Shown here: piece by piece, positions 50,440 through 59,929 of the stretch
Layout of the letters: each line of letters begins with the position of its first letter
Position numbering within the stretch: the stretch's first letter is position 1
DNA from: Blasia pusilla
Lineage: Eukaryota > Marchantiophyta > Marchantiopsida > Blasiales
Direction: 5' to 3'
Length of the DNA stretch: 64,000 bases
Assembly (NCBI GenBank): GCA_050084515.1
Contig: CM114272.1
Coordinates: forward strand, 31,496,001 to 31,560,000
The notes under the pieces: model-generated
Told to the model about the DNA's origin: nothing
What the model saw: the letters and a program-made list of their open reading frames with translations, nothing else
Database searches by the model: none
Position numbers and translations under genes: made by a program

Positions 50440-50701
50440 GTGTTCTCTTGCTAGAGGGACGCGATGTTATGGTATGGAAGGACCATGTGTGCCATGTCAC
50501 CTTCCTAACATTGATGGTACAGTAGATCCAAGATCAGTAGTAGTTCTTGCAGGCTTGCATTGTATGTTGTGTGGTTTTGCTCGTGGTGCGGCCACGATGC
50601 TAGTTTATGATGGATGTTCGAGAGGTTGGCATATGGCATGTCTGACGCCATCTCTCACTAGGGTTCCTCGGGGATGATTGATGTGTTCAAGATGTACATA
50701 G
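50440..50701 (+). pseudogene. PHD finger at the end of pol
   Basis: After a one-base shift, the frame continues with CHLPNIDGTVDP and then a PHD-like zinc finger at 50561-50695: C-x2-C (CMLC), GAATMLVYDGC, RGWHMAC, then VPRG, a TGA, and CSRC. The spacing fits Cys4-His-Cys3, with one cysteine of the second pair read as Tyr (LVYDGC for LxCDxC). PHD fingers bind histone H3 tails. Here it takes the place that a chromodomain has in chromoviruses, so a role in choosing insertion sites is plausible but inferred. Confidence 0.7.
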
Positions 50702-51042
50702 AGGAGATACTAGGTAGGTTTCGATTCCGACTTTTTTTGTGAATGGATGACAGGAAGGCGACTAACGATGGGGCCACATGAGCACCCGGCCTTTCTGCTC
50801 CAAGCGTCCTACAGATGTATGTCATGGTAGGTAGGGATAGATGGCTATCTGGAGTTAGAGGGATCTAACCACCAGTTAGGTGGGCAATTGGAGATATTTT
50901 AGTACTTCTTGTCTCGTTGTTTGGATGCCATGAGTTAGCATAGGATCGTGTGTGTTTGTGTGTGTGTTTGATGACAGTGATGTATGTTGTGTAGCAATGT
51001 GTATGCGCACGACATGAGAGTTGAATAACAAATTCCCAATGT

Positions 51043-52244
51043 AATTTTGATTTGGCCGCGGAATTCAACGTTTTGAAGGGGAAGTATGAACATCTATTTG
51101 AGGAGCACATCAGATTGAAGAAAGAGATGGAGAGGCTTTTGAACGAATCTATTGCCAGAGAGAAACTCCATAGAAGGAAAGGAGATGTAATGGTTGACCA
51201 CACAGAGTAGTGGAGGAGAGCATACGAGAACATCAGGGCAAGACGACAGCAAGAGATGGATGAATTGTTGCGATGGAAAGCAAGAGGTAACGTGAGAGAA
51301 CTCACCCCCGAGACAACCCTACTTGAGGGTTATGTGGTGAAGGAGGTTGATATGATCTTATTTCAACTTGTCGAGCAGTTGTGGCCTCGAGCTCAATGCG
51401 CAACATGGGACAATGTCGTAGATCCAAACGCTGCCAACTATGCCTCTATGATGTTGGCACCAAAGCCTCTTAATCCGAACACACAAGTCCAAGATCTTCC
51501 GGAATGGATGAAGGCAATTGCAGTATGTGAAGGAGGGGCCATCACGCCAAACAACTGGCCCAAATGCATGATCTGCTTCAACCATATTTCTGCAAAAAGT
51601 TGCTACGTGACAGGCACATGTAAAGCTTGTTATTGGCATCCATATTGTCTTTGAAAGGCCATGCTACTTTCTCACAAGTGTCCAACTTGTAGACAAGCTT
51701 GGTCAGGAAGACTCTATCATCTTTTCGGCATATCTTTCCGTGCTCTTGATGGCAATGCACCACCCACTTATCACAAATTAACCCAAGAGCAAGAAAATTT
51801 CACTTTCAATTTGGGACATCATAGCCCCCAATCGAACTATAACCCCGAAGTGAAAAAATCCCTCACTAGCGGAGGATTGATTGGACAATGCAAGTGTGGT
51901 TGGTCCGCTTCATTGACATGTACGATCAAGGAGAGCTCATCCACGGAACAGCCATTGATCTCCAAAATCGAGAGGCGGAAAACTTCTTCTTTGCTCAAGG
52001 GTTGAATTCACAAGAAGTTCGAGATGCCCTCAACACAACTCGACAACTTGTGCTAAACCATCATCAAAATCCATTGATGGATGAGCTTTTTTTTAGGAGA
52101 CTCGAATTGATCTTGCCACCTTTCTTATGGCAAGATATTCCTCAAAGGACTGAAGGCAGATATCCTCGAACATACTATTACCCTCGTCGAATGCAGGAGG
52201 AACTCTTTGGATTCTTTGAGAGAGAGTGGGAGATGTTTCACTAA
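51043..52244 (+). pseudogene. Second gene of the kinase-RING unit, 3' part with RING-type finger
   Basis: Directly after the gypsy element the frame opens with a charged, coiled-coil-like segment (KGKYEHLFEEHIRLKKEMER), then DELLRWKARGN and a long middle part. A RING-type finger follows: KCMICFNHISAKSC, TCKACYWHPYC, TGA at 51652, then HKCPTCRQAW (about 51562-51705). This pattern suggests a ubiquitin ligase-like zinc finger. The C-terminal part shifts frame near 51890 and ends at 52244 (REWEMFH). Other breaks are TAG at 51208. It probably joins the piece at 40609-41403. The family is not known to me; its partner gene encodes a kinase-like protein. Confidence 0.6.
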
Positions 52245-52637
52245 AAACATTTATGCATTATTTTTCTTTACAATTCTACCCCATGGATCAATATTGCATG
52301 GGGTAGAATTTGAAAAGGACTTCGGTAGAATAGAAAACCAATTTTACTTATTGATTAAATTTTTATTTAATACTATAATATGTGAATATAAATATTACTA
52401 AATTTTTATAGATTTGAAAATGTTAGATAAATAAATTCAGAGGTTCCTTGATTCATATGTAATGAAAAGGGAAATCTAATTTTAATGGAGAATGAATAGA
52501 TTTGGTTTGAATTTTATCGAAGGATGAATGTACTCTATGGAGCATGATATCATTTATATTTGATTGCAAGAGTGTAATTACTTACAAGAGTGAAATGTAA
52601 TAACTCTTCTAACATTCTTTAGAAAAGTGCAGATGGT
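52245..52637. other. AT-rich spacer, no gene
   Basis: The 3' flank of the kinase-RING unit. An inverted phrase TTCTACCCCATG / CATGGGGTAGAA lies at about 52274-52310. Confidence 0.5.
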
Positions 52638-53610
52638 CCCCAAGTAACATCTATCACTCTCGAAAAGTCTCATTCCAAATTAAGTTTAAAATGACCTTTT
52701 GGACCCGAAGCAGATAACCTTGAATGAAAAAAAAAATCTTTAACCGGACATCTTGTCCAACATTTCCATCTTGAGCTAAAATTTAGCCCACGTGGTCTCC
52801 AAGGTGAATCTAGCACTCTTGCCAAGTTTAAAGCAAAATGGAGTTAGGACCACAAGCTCAAAAAGTGGCAAGTCCATTTTGGACTCGAACCATCAAACCT
52901 TCTATCAAAATAAGGTTTTATCATTTTTCATCTTGTCCAACTTTCATATTTTGAAATGAAACTTGTCCCACGTGTTCCCCAAGATGCATGTTAAATGCTA
53001 GTAAAGTTTCATGCAAAATCGATTTATGAGCAAAACCCAAAAATTACTAACTCCTCTTTGGACCCAAACCATCAAACCTTCTATGGAAAAATGGTTTTTT
53101 CATTTTTCATCTTGTCCAACTTTGTCATCTTGAGCTAAAATTTTGGCCAACATGGTCCCCAAGGTGCATCTAGTAGTCTTGCCAAGTTTCAAGAAAAATG
53201 AAGTTGTGAGCAAAAGCTCAAAAATTACTAACTGCTTTTTGGACCCGAACCATTAAACCTTGAATGAAAAGAAGGTCTTATGATTTTTCACCTTGTCCAC
53301 CTTTCTCATCTTTAAATTAATTTTGGCCAACATGGTCCCCAAGGTGCATCTAGCAGTCTTGCCAAGTCCTAACTCCTTTTTTGGACCCGAACCATTAAAC
53401 CTTGAATGAAAAGAAGGTCTTCTGATTTTTCACCTTGTCCACCTTTCTTAACTTGAGGTGAAATTTGGCCCACATAGTCTCCAAGGTGCATCTAGCGGTC
53501 TTGCCAATTTTCAAGCAAATGGAGTTGGGACCACAAACTCAAAATTTGGCAAGTCCTTTTTGGACCCAAACCATCAGAAATTCTATCAAAATAAGATTTT
53601 TTCATTTTTC
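52638..53610. repeat. Satellite-like tandem array, about 180-bp unit
   Basis: About six units begin near 52638, 52797, 52977, 53157, 53337 and 53478. Each has CCAAGGTGCATCTAGCAGTC-type sequence, then CTTGCCAAGTTTCA, CAAAAGCTCAAAAATTACTA, TTTTGGACCCGAACCAT and ATTTTTCATCTTGTCCAAC. The fifth unit is shortened by about 40 bases. The array stops at 53610, exactly where a copia LTR begins. Confidence 0.85.
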
Positions 53611-54031
53611 TGTTGGATTCTCAACATCCACTTCTCTGAGCACCATTAATCTGATCGGCCCCCTTGTATGAGGAGAAGCCTAGATTGATGGTTCCGACTT
53701 AGACGTCGAAGGAGTCATAGTAATATGACGTGGGTGGTTTATGGAGTAGCGTTACTAGGATTATCCAACCCTATATTGCATCAAGGTGCGGGGCGCCCTG
53801 ATGCATCGTTTATTTCTATTAATAGAAATGAAGAAAAATAGGTAAAAAACCCTAGTTTCCCGAGTAGTGAAATAGTCGGGAGCCGCAGCAGTAGTGCATT
53901 CTCGTATGTCGAGTGATCTCCATGTTCAGGTTCCATCAAAGCTCTTATGTGAGCGCACAGACGGATTAGGCCACTTTGTAACTCTAAGTTTTATAAATAT
54001 TTGAGTGATTTCGTCACTTTCTGTTTTCTCA
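53611..54031 (+). repeat. Ty1/copia 5' LTR
   Basis: The 421-bp segment starts TGTTGGATTC and ends GTTTTCTCA, giving TG...CA ends, and is followed after two bases by a tRNA-type primer site. A TATAAATATT box lies near 53991, rather close to the 3' end. No matching 3' LTR is present in the window. Confidence 0.8.
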
Positions 54032-54033
54032 CT

Positions 54034-54047
54034 TGGTATCAGAGCAA
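54034..54047 (+). promoter_or_regulatory. Primer-binding site (initiator tRNA-Met type)
   Basis: TGGTATCAGAGCAA follows the LTR; TGGTATCAGAGC is the usual plant copia primer site complementary to the 3' end of initiator tRNA-Met. Confidence 0.85.
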
Positions 54048-54105
54048 TAGGTCTTCCAGTATTTTGTATCTGGCGATCTAGTGTGTTTGCACAAAATCTT
54101 GAGAG

Positions 54106-54535
54106 ATGGCTACTTCTTCGTCAGTTCATGCTCGCCCCCCTCCGCCGGATGAAGGGAAGTTAGATGGGTCTAACTATACATTGTGGAAGTTCAAAATGAG
54201 ACCTGTCCACAATGTAATCTCAATGAGAATCATTTGAGATTTGGGAGACGGCCACATGGGTTGATTCGAATCCACAAGCTACTTTGAGTTCTGCACATTC
54301 ATCTTCATCTGGTGATATCGATCTTGTTGTATTGCTAGCATGGAAACGCAGAAACGCTGATGCTCAATATGCAATTGTCACGAATGTAACTGATTATGTG
54401 ATGACTCTCATTCAACATACAACCATTGTTGTTGAGGCGTGGAACATTTTGAAGAATCAGTATGAAACGAGGAATGAGACTTGGATTCAGAATGTGGAGA
54501 ATCAGCTTACGTCCGAGAAATCTGAGGTGCGGTAA
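54106..54535 (+). pseudogene. Ty1/copia gag fragment
   Basis: An ATG at 54106 begins MATSSSVHARPPPPDEGKLD then GSNYTLWKFKM, the usual N-terminal gag start. After a frame change, 54284-54535 continues with DLVVLLAWKRRNADAQYAIV and AWNILKNQYETRNE, also typical of copia gag. The element ends abruptly at about 54536 in a GA-rich microsatellite, so everything from mid-gag onward is missing. Confidence 0.8.
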
Positions 54536-54585
54536 GAGGAGAGGAAGAGAGGAAGAGAGGAAGAGAGGAGAGAGGAAACTACCTT
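54536..54585. repeat. GA-rich microsatellite
   Basis: Repeated AGAGGAAG units mark the truncated end of the copia fragment. Confidence 0.8.
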
Positions 54586-54925
54586 CAACCGAAATAGATA
54601 CTTTTTTTTAAAGAGAGTTTCCGTTGGGTTGAAGAGAGGAAACTTTTTGTGTGAATTTGTTTGCACTTTTTTGCTCAGTTATTAAGCACTCCCACAATTT
54701 TTTTCCTCTTCCATATTTTGGCAACCCCTTTGAGTCCGACGAGTTGCAAATTGCACAAAATTTAGAAAACTGAAAAATCAGTGGAATCATAAGTGTGGAA
54801 CCAATCACTTTTTCCATCCAAGGTGTGGAAAAAATCTATCATTTGCCCTAGGTTGAATAGAGTTCAAGCTCAAAGTGATGGTTCTGGAAAAATGAAAGTA
54901 CAATCTAAAACCTCATTTTGCATCC

Positions 54926-57900
54926 TCAAAGTGGTTTGTTTAAAATACTTCGCACTTCTTTGAGGGACAGAATTGGTTGGTGGATTCCTACTCCTACCTC
55001 CGACTCTCTTAAAACTACCAGCAACATATAGTATATGTGCTTACAAGGGAAATACCTTTTGCCACTTGTCTCTCTTTGGACAAAGTCATCACATGAACAT
55101 GTGGGAAAGCAACGGATATGCACCACATACACCCCTGTGACACTTGAATTTACAGTGTTGTTCCTGATCCAATACATCCTTCCCATTCCATTGCCACTCA
55201 GGCCATCTTTCGCGGCGATGATCTCCATTTTTGCCTCCCGAGCTTATGCAATTCGCTTTGCTCTCTCCACCGTTGGCATACATATTCAGTTTCTCTTCAC
55301 CCCATTTCTAGACTCAAACAGAAATAGTGGATTGAGATTATCCACCTTCTCCGGGTACATGTTGACGTAAATCTTGGGTTGAATAGGAAATGCAAAGGTC
55401 TCTGTAATGCGAACATGCTCCGAACTTCCTCCGTCTACGAGTCTGAAACCGGCACTTGTAAGATTGTCCACTTCGTCTTGAGTGCAGTTCGTACCTGCGG
55501 CGATGGGCCAAATCGTGGGGGTCCATTACCGGAATCCCATATTGTTGAACCACCCCACCGACCGGATATTGCAAACTTCCAGCAACGGAGGGCTTTTGAA
55601 ATAAAATATTCACTGATTTTGGAGAAGTTACTCCATCACGGATTTGGGAGCAGTCTGGGGTCCCCGAATACCTGGGCGGCGTAATTTCCTCATCCAAATC
55701 AATCACCGGATTCGTTCCTCGATGCTGCCTCTTCACCTGCTTGAAGTCAAGATACTTATCTGGTCTCCACGAGTCTCGCTCGGACTCCTCTACCACCATC
55801 TGTATGGGACGTTTTGAAACGCGCCCATGAATATCCCCACCAATGTGTACGTCTTGCTCGAGGGGAGTTCCTGATACGCACCGGTTGAAGGCTTCCACAT
55901 AGAGTTTTTCATCATCAGATCTCACAGCCGCCCAAACATAGAGCTCGTAGATCGTAGGCCCCCTTCCTTTTATTAGGCCTTTTGTGAGGAAGATATGGGA
56001 TGCTGCAGACTGTAGCATTGCTCTTGCCTGGTCTTGCTGGCATGCCTCTACAAGTGAAATTCGTTGGCATGCTTGTGACGACCTCCACGAGGAATGAACA
56101 CTTTGTGCTCCACTTGCGTTGGGGCAGAGGGCATTTTCATGAATGTTCAATCCCTGCAACGACGGCAATGTTAGAAGGGAACGAAAATAGCTCATAAGTC
56201 AAAGAAATAAGGTACCTATCAGAACCAGACGGGTTGCAAGGCCGAGGCATCCCATGAATGACTCTGCGATCCGTCGGGTCCCGACGTGTTGCAGCACCCA
56301 CGAAACACCTACTGCAACCCGTCCGATATCTGACGGGTTGCAAGAACCTTTGGCCACTCCGGGCTGGGTGATCCAAGTGCAAGTCATCCGAAACCCATCC
56401 GGGTCGAACTATTTGCAGGCCTTGTATGCATGCAACTTGCATACTTGTATACGGGTTGCACCAAAATTCTGGATGCAACCCGTCGGTTTCCGACTGGTTG
56501 CACACTCAGGCAACCCGTCCGTTTCCGACGGGTTGCACACTCGGGCAACCCGTCGCATCCGACAAATTGCTTGGTTTCTTCGGTTTGAAATCCCTATAGT
56601 TCCCACGCTTCTCAACTTGAGCTACAACTTTTCAAACAATTCTAAGCGTAAGCTTGACAAGACGAAATAGTGAACTCACCTGCCGCATGAAGTTTCCCCA
56701 TTGTCTCATACGTACAGTCCACCAACTCAGCCAAGAGCAAAACTCTTTGTACTTCCCCTCAATGGCATGCTTCCTCCACCACCCATGAAGTTCTTCTTGG
56801 CATTCCATGGCTTGTTTCAAGGTTTTGTTGTCCTTGCAGCGTTGGAGTAGAGTGACATGCTCTGTCCTCTTATTCTCCTTGATGCAAGATTTGGTGTACC
56901 GGGTCACAGACTGTTGCCAATGGAAAGCATCCGACCTTTCCCTCTCCGGTTGAACCTGTCCACTCTAGAACACTTCCTTGATAGTAATCCACCTAGGTTG
57001 TGCAATGTCCGCCATGAACCCATAAATTTCTGGAGGTGGCCTTTTGTTTTCCTTCACCACCTCCAATAAGAGTAACCAGCACATCTTCAAACTGCCAACG
57101 TCTTCTGCTTTTACTTCTCAAACAAATATAGTTTTGAGTCCCTTCTCCACATGGTCATAAACGTGAGCAACCATTTTCAACCATCCGTTCAGCACTCTGT
57201 AACAAATATCAAAGCTTACCCAGCTGCCGTAAAGATCTTCCCCTTCCCTCATTCGATCTATAAGATCGAGGCCACTCGACGGATCTATGGTTGACATTTT
57301 GAAGACATAGGCCCTGGATCCCTTGCCTCCCTGGCCCATGAACTGCCATCTCTGAATGAAAGGAAATCTGGAGTTGGCCTTGATTCTGGCAATGGCATCC
57401 ATTTTGGCCGTCTTTCCATCTAGTACCCGTATTTGACGCAGCAAATTCCGGAAGCATTCATGATCAGCGAGAAATGCGAGATTTTCCCATAATTGTTTCT
57501 CCTCAGCATCCGTGATCTCGCGCTGTCCAGGGATTCCAAGCAATTGTTCCCAAATTTTTTATGTTGTTGTGAGCTTGATCACTCCGGGCTTTGAACCCGG
57601 AGAGTTTTTGTAGAGCTCGGCCACTTTCTTCGCCACATCCTCCTTGATGTGTCTTTGAATTGCATCGGTCACAGGATGAGTGTGTGAGCCAACATGAACT
57701 GTCAACCTTGTGTACTCTGACGTGGAGCCCAAGTCGTGGACAATGAAAAATATGTATGCAGGACACGCTCCAACGCAGAAGGGGGATGCCTGACAATGAG
57801 GACATCGATGGCCTCCCGGCGGTATGGTGGCATCGACCTCATATTGAGTTTCTGCATTCTTGGGGGGGAATTGCGACGTATTGACTTGCGCGTTGCGCTC

Positions 57901-58691
57901 TAGATACGGGCATGCTGGACTTCTACACTCCAAGGCTCCAACGTATTGGCGGCGGGAGACAATCCAAGGACAATCTGGAATTGAAGCACTACTCCGTTGA
58001 AGCCTGCATCATTGATGACAATCAGACTTTCTGTCCATACCCTTCAAGCGTCCTCCATCTTTCTTTTGAGCAGGAGCACCAAGTGGAGGCAACTCAAAAA
58101 TGAAATTACCATCGTACGTGGGCGGCAGCTCGTCGACAAGAATGTGCTTGAACATTTTCAAGGCCAGAGACGACAGCAAACTATTTCGTGATACTTGTAA
58201 GAGGAACGAGTAGGCGGACTGAGGGCCCGGTTGGTGTCCGACAGATCCACTAAGGTTGACAACATCTGGAATATCTTCAGGAAGTACAACATTGTTACAA
58301 GCGTGTAAAATGGAGTCGAAGCCGGATCTACTGAGCTAGGAGTTGCAAACGTAGAGCTCGGTGCACTAGGAAATTCTCGACCGTCTACTTGGGAAACAAA
58401 GGAATTCAGGGGCAAGTCGTAAACTCTGTATTGACCATTTTCTAGAGGTAGGAGATTCCATACTTTACGGTTTGCAATCACTGGCTGCACTGTCTCACCT
58501 ATAATGTCCTCCGTATCGTCCACCCTAACATCCTTGGATACAAAGATGGTTCCAATTTGGAGAAGAAATCGAACTGAGAGAAAATTTTCATCCACTACTA
58601 TGAAAGACTCACAAGCTTGCGGTCGAACGATTTCTGATTGAGGAAGGGCCACTAGATGACTGCCACAAGTGAGCTTCACATAATTGTCCAT
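54926..58691 (-). pseudogene. MULE/FAR1-like transposase gene with SWIM finger, decayed and spliced
   Basis: A minus-strand gene with several exons. From 58691 comes an unassigned N-terminal segment. A Cys/His region follows (CRSPACPYL, HRCPHCQASPFCVGAC, then GSHTHP; about 57930-57680), resembling the WRKY-GCM/FAR1-type DNA-binding finger. A catalytic-like core lies at about 57540-56681, with FMADIAQPRWITIKEVF near 57010 and a further block up to WGNFMRQ. A clean GT-AG intron spans 56154-56679. The next exon contains CPNASGAQSVHSSWRS and, after breaks, the SWIM finger CSCDDFVQRETSGKRYFPCKH (about 55120-55060 region). Stops are TGA at 57118 and TAG near 56968, both explicable by C-to-T change. 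Finger plus SWIM order is typical of Mutator-like transposases. The DDE residues could not all be placed. Confidence 0.6.
56154..56679 (-). repeat. Transposase intron filled with GCAACCCGTC dyad repeats
   Basis: The intron has a GTGAGT donor and a TTGCAG acceptor on the minus strand. It contains at least four copies of the dyad whose arms are GCAACCCGTC and GACGGGTTGC (near 56228, 56311, 56474, 56512), with a half-copy near 56546. Confidence 0.75.
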
Positions 58692-58849
58692 TCCCAGAAG
58701 ATTCCACCGGGAGGAGACAGAGAATTGGTATGAGAATGAGAATGAGAATATTTAATTTATAGTGAATAGGGACTCAGATTCTCCTGACAGAATTTGACTG
58801 ACAAGATGAAGTTTGGTAGTTGAAAATGTCTAACACAATGGATCCAATT

Positions 58850-59915
58850 CTGTTGCAACCTGTTGGAGTCAGGTGGGTTGCAGAATTTGGGAATCAGAGA
58901 CGTTGGTTTCGAAGCATGCACTTCTTTTTGTTGGAACCCGTTGGAGTCCGTTGGGTTGGTACCCCCTTCTTGCCTACCAAAGGTTTTTTGAGTCCATTTT
59001 GCTAGCATCAAACACAAGATATCACTTGCATATGCTAAGGCAACCAATCGTTGGGGACTTTTTCGGGATTGTCCAACTCAGGGTAGATTTTGTGACCCGT
59101 CGGATTGCAATGGGTTGCCTCGGAACTATGCGTTGTTGCATTGTTACTCGAGGGATAGAAAAGCGTGCAACCTGTCGATAACCGAAGGGGAACCTTGGTA
59201 CCTTGCCTATTAACCCAAGATAAGCGAAGCGTGCAACCCGTCGGCTTTGGACAGGTTGCACGCTTCTGCCTCACCTTGTAACGCTAACATGAAGGAAGCG
59301 TGCAACCCGTCGATCTCCGACGAGTTGCGCGGGTGCCGCGCCTTCTTGCCCGAAGACGGCAGAGGCGCGCATCCCGTCGGCCTCAGACAGGTTGCGCAAT
59401 TGCCTCACCTTGTTACACTTACATTAAGGAAGCGTGCAACCCGTCTGTTTCCGACAAGTTGGGCGGACCGCACCTTCTTGCCCAAAGATAGCGGAGGCGC
59501 ACAACCCGTCGGCCTCAGACGGGTTGCGCAAGTGCCTCACCTTGTAACGCTTACATGAATGAAGCGTGCAACCTGTCGGCCTCCGACAAGTTGCGCGGGA
59601 AGCTGCCTTGTTATTCCAAGACGAGGGAAGCGTGCAACCCACCGGAATCCGACGGGTTGCGCGCGTACCTCGCATTCTTGTCCAAAGACGGCATAGGCGC
59701 GCAACCTGTTGGTCTCCGACAGGTTGCACGGGTACCTCGTGTTCTTGTCCAAAGATGACGGAGGCACGCAACCTATCGGTCTTCGACGGGTTGCGCGGGT
59801 ACCTCGTATTTTTGTCCGAAGACGACGGAGGCGCACAACCTGTCGGTCTCTGACGGGTTGCCACGAGGACGGATGCCTTGAACCCTCAGAAAGCGTGCAA
59901 CTTGTCGAAGTCTTC
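58850..59915. repeat. Array of about 15 dyad repeats in the divergent intergenic region
   Basis: Dyads with arms close to GCAACCCGTC / GACGGGTTGC lie near 58855, 58930, 59092, 59169, 59231, 59299, 59364, 59432, 59498, 59566, 59631, 59699, 59766, 59832 and 59894. From 59231 on the spacing is 62-68 bases. Spacers fall into two related types (CTCACCTTGTAACGCT.ACAT and CTTCTTGCCCAAAGACGGC), alternating at first and then only the second. The centre is usually GGCCTC or GGTCTC. Frames across the array are not genes. Confidence 0.85.
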
Positions 59916-59929
59916 GGGTTGGTTTTGAG

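Larger units (their letters stand above)
41408..51040 (+). mobile_element. Ty3/gypsy retrotransposon carrying a DNA methyltransferase and PHD finger
   Basis: The order is leader, gag, protease, cytosine methyltransferase, RT, RNase H, integrase, PHD finger. RT before integrase makes it Ty3/gypsy type. The proposed ends are TGTCTCG at 41408 and CCCAAT at 51040, flanked on both sides by GTAA (41404-41407 and 51041-51044), which could be a target-site duplication; the host gene resumes directly after it. A second TGTCTCG...GTTAGCATAG occurs at 50910-50942, but I could not show a matching LTR pair, so the ends are tentative. All coding parts are interrupted, mainly by TAG. Confidence 0.8.

Noticed and set aside
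59247-59864. Long open frames on both strands across the dyad array
   Set aside because: They read the repeat itself (recurring Cys-Asn-Pro or Val-Gly-Leu phrases) and are open only because the repeat lacks stops in those frames.
59229-59920. A CRISPR array, because of regular repeats and spacers
   Set aside because: The spacers are themselves related to each other, the repeats vary in sequence, the setting is a eukaryotic gene with introns, and no cas gene is present.
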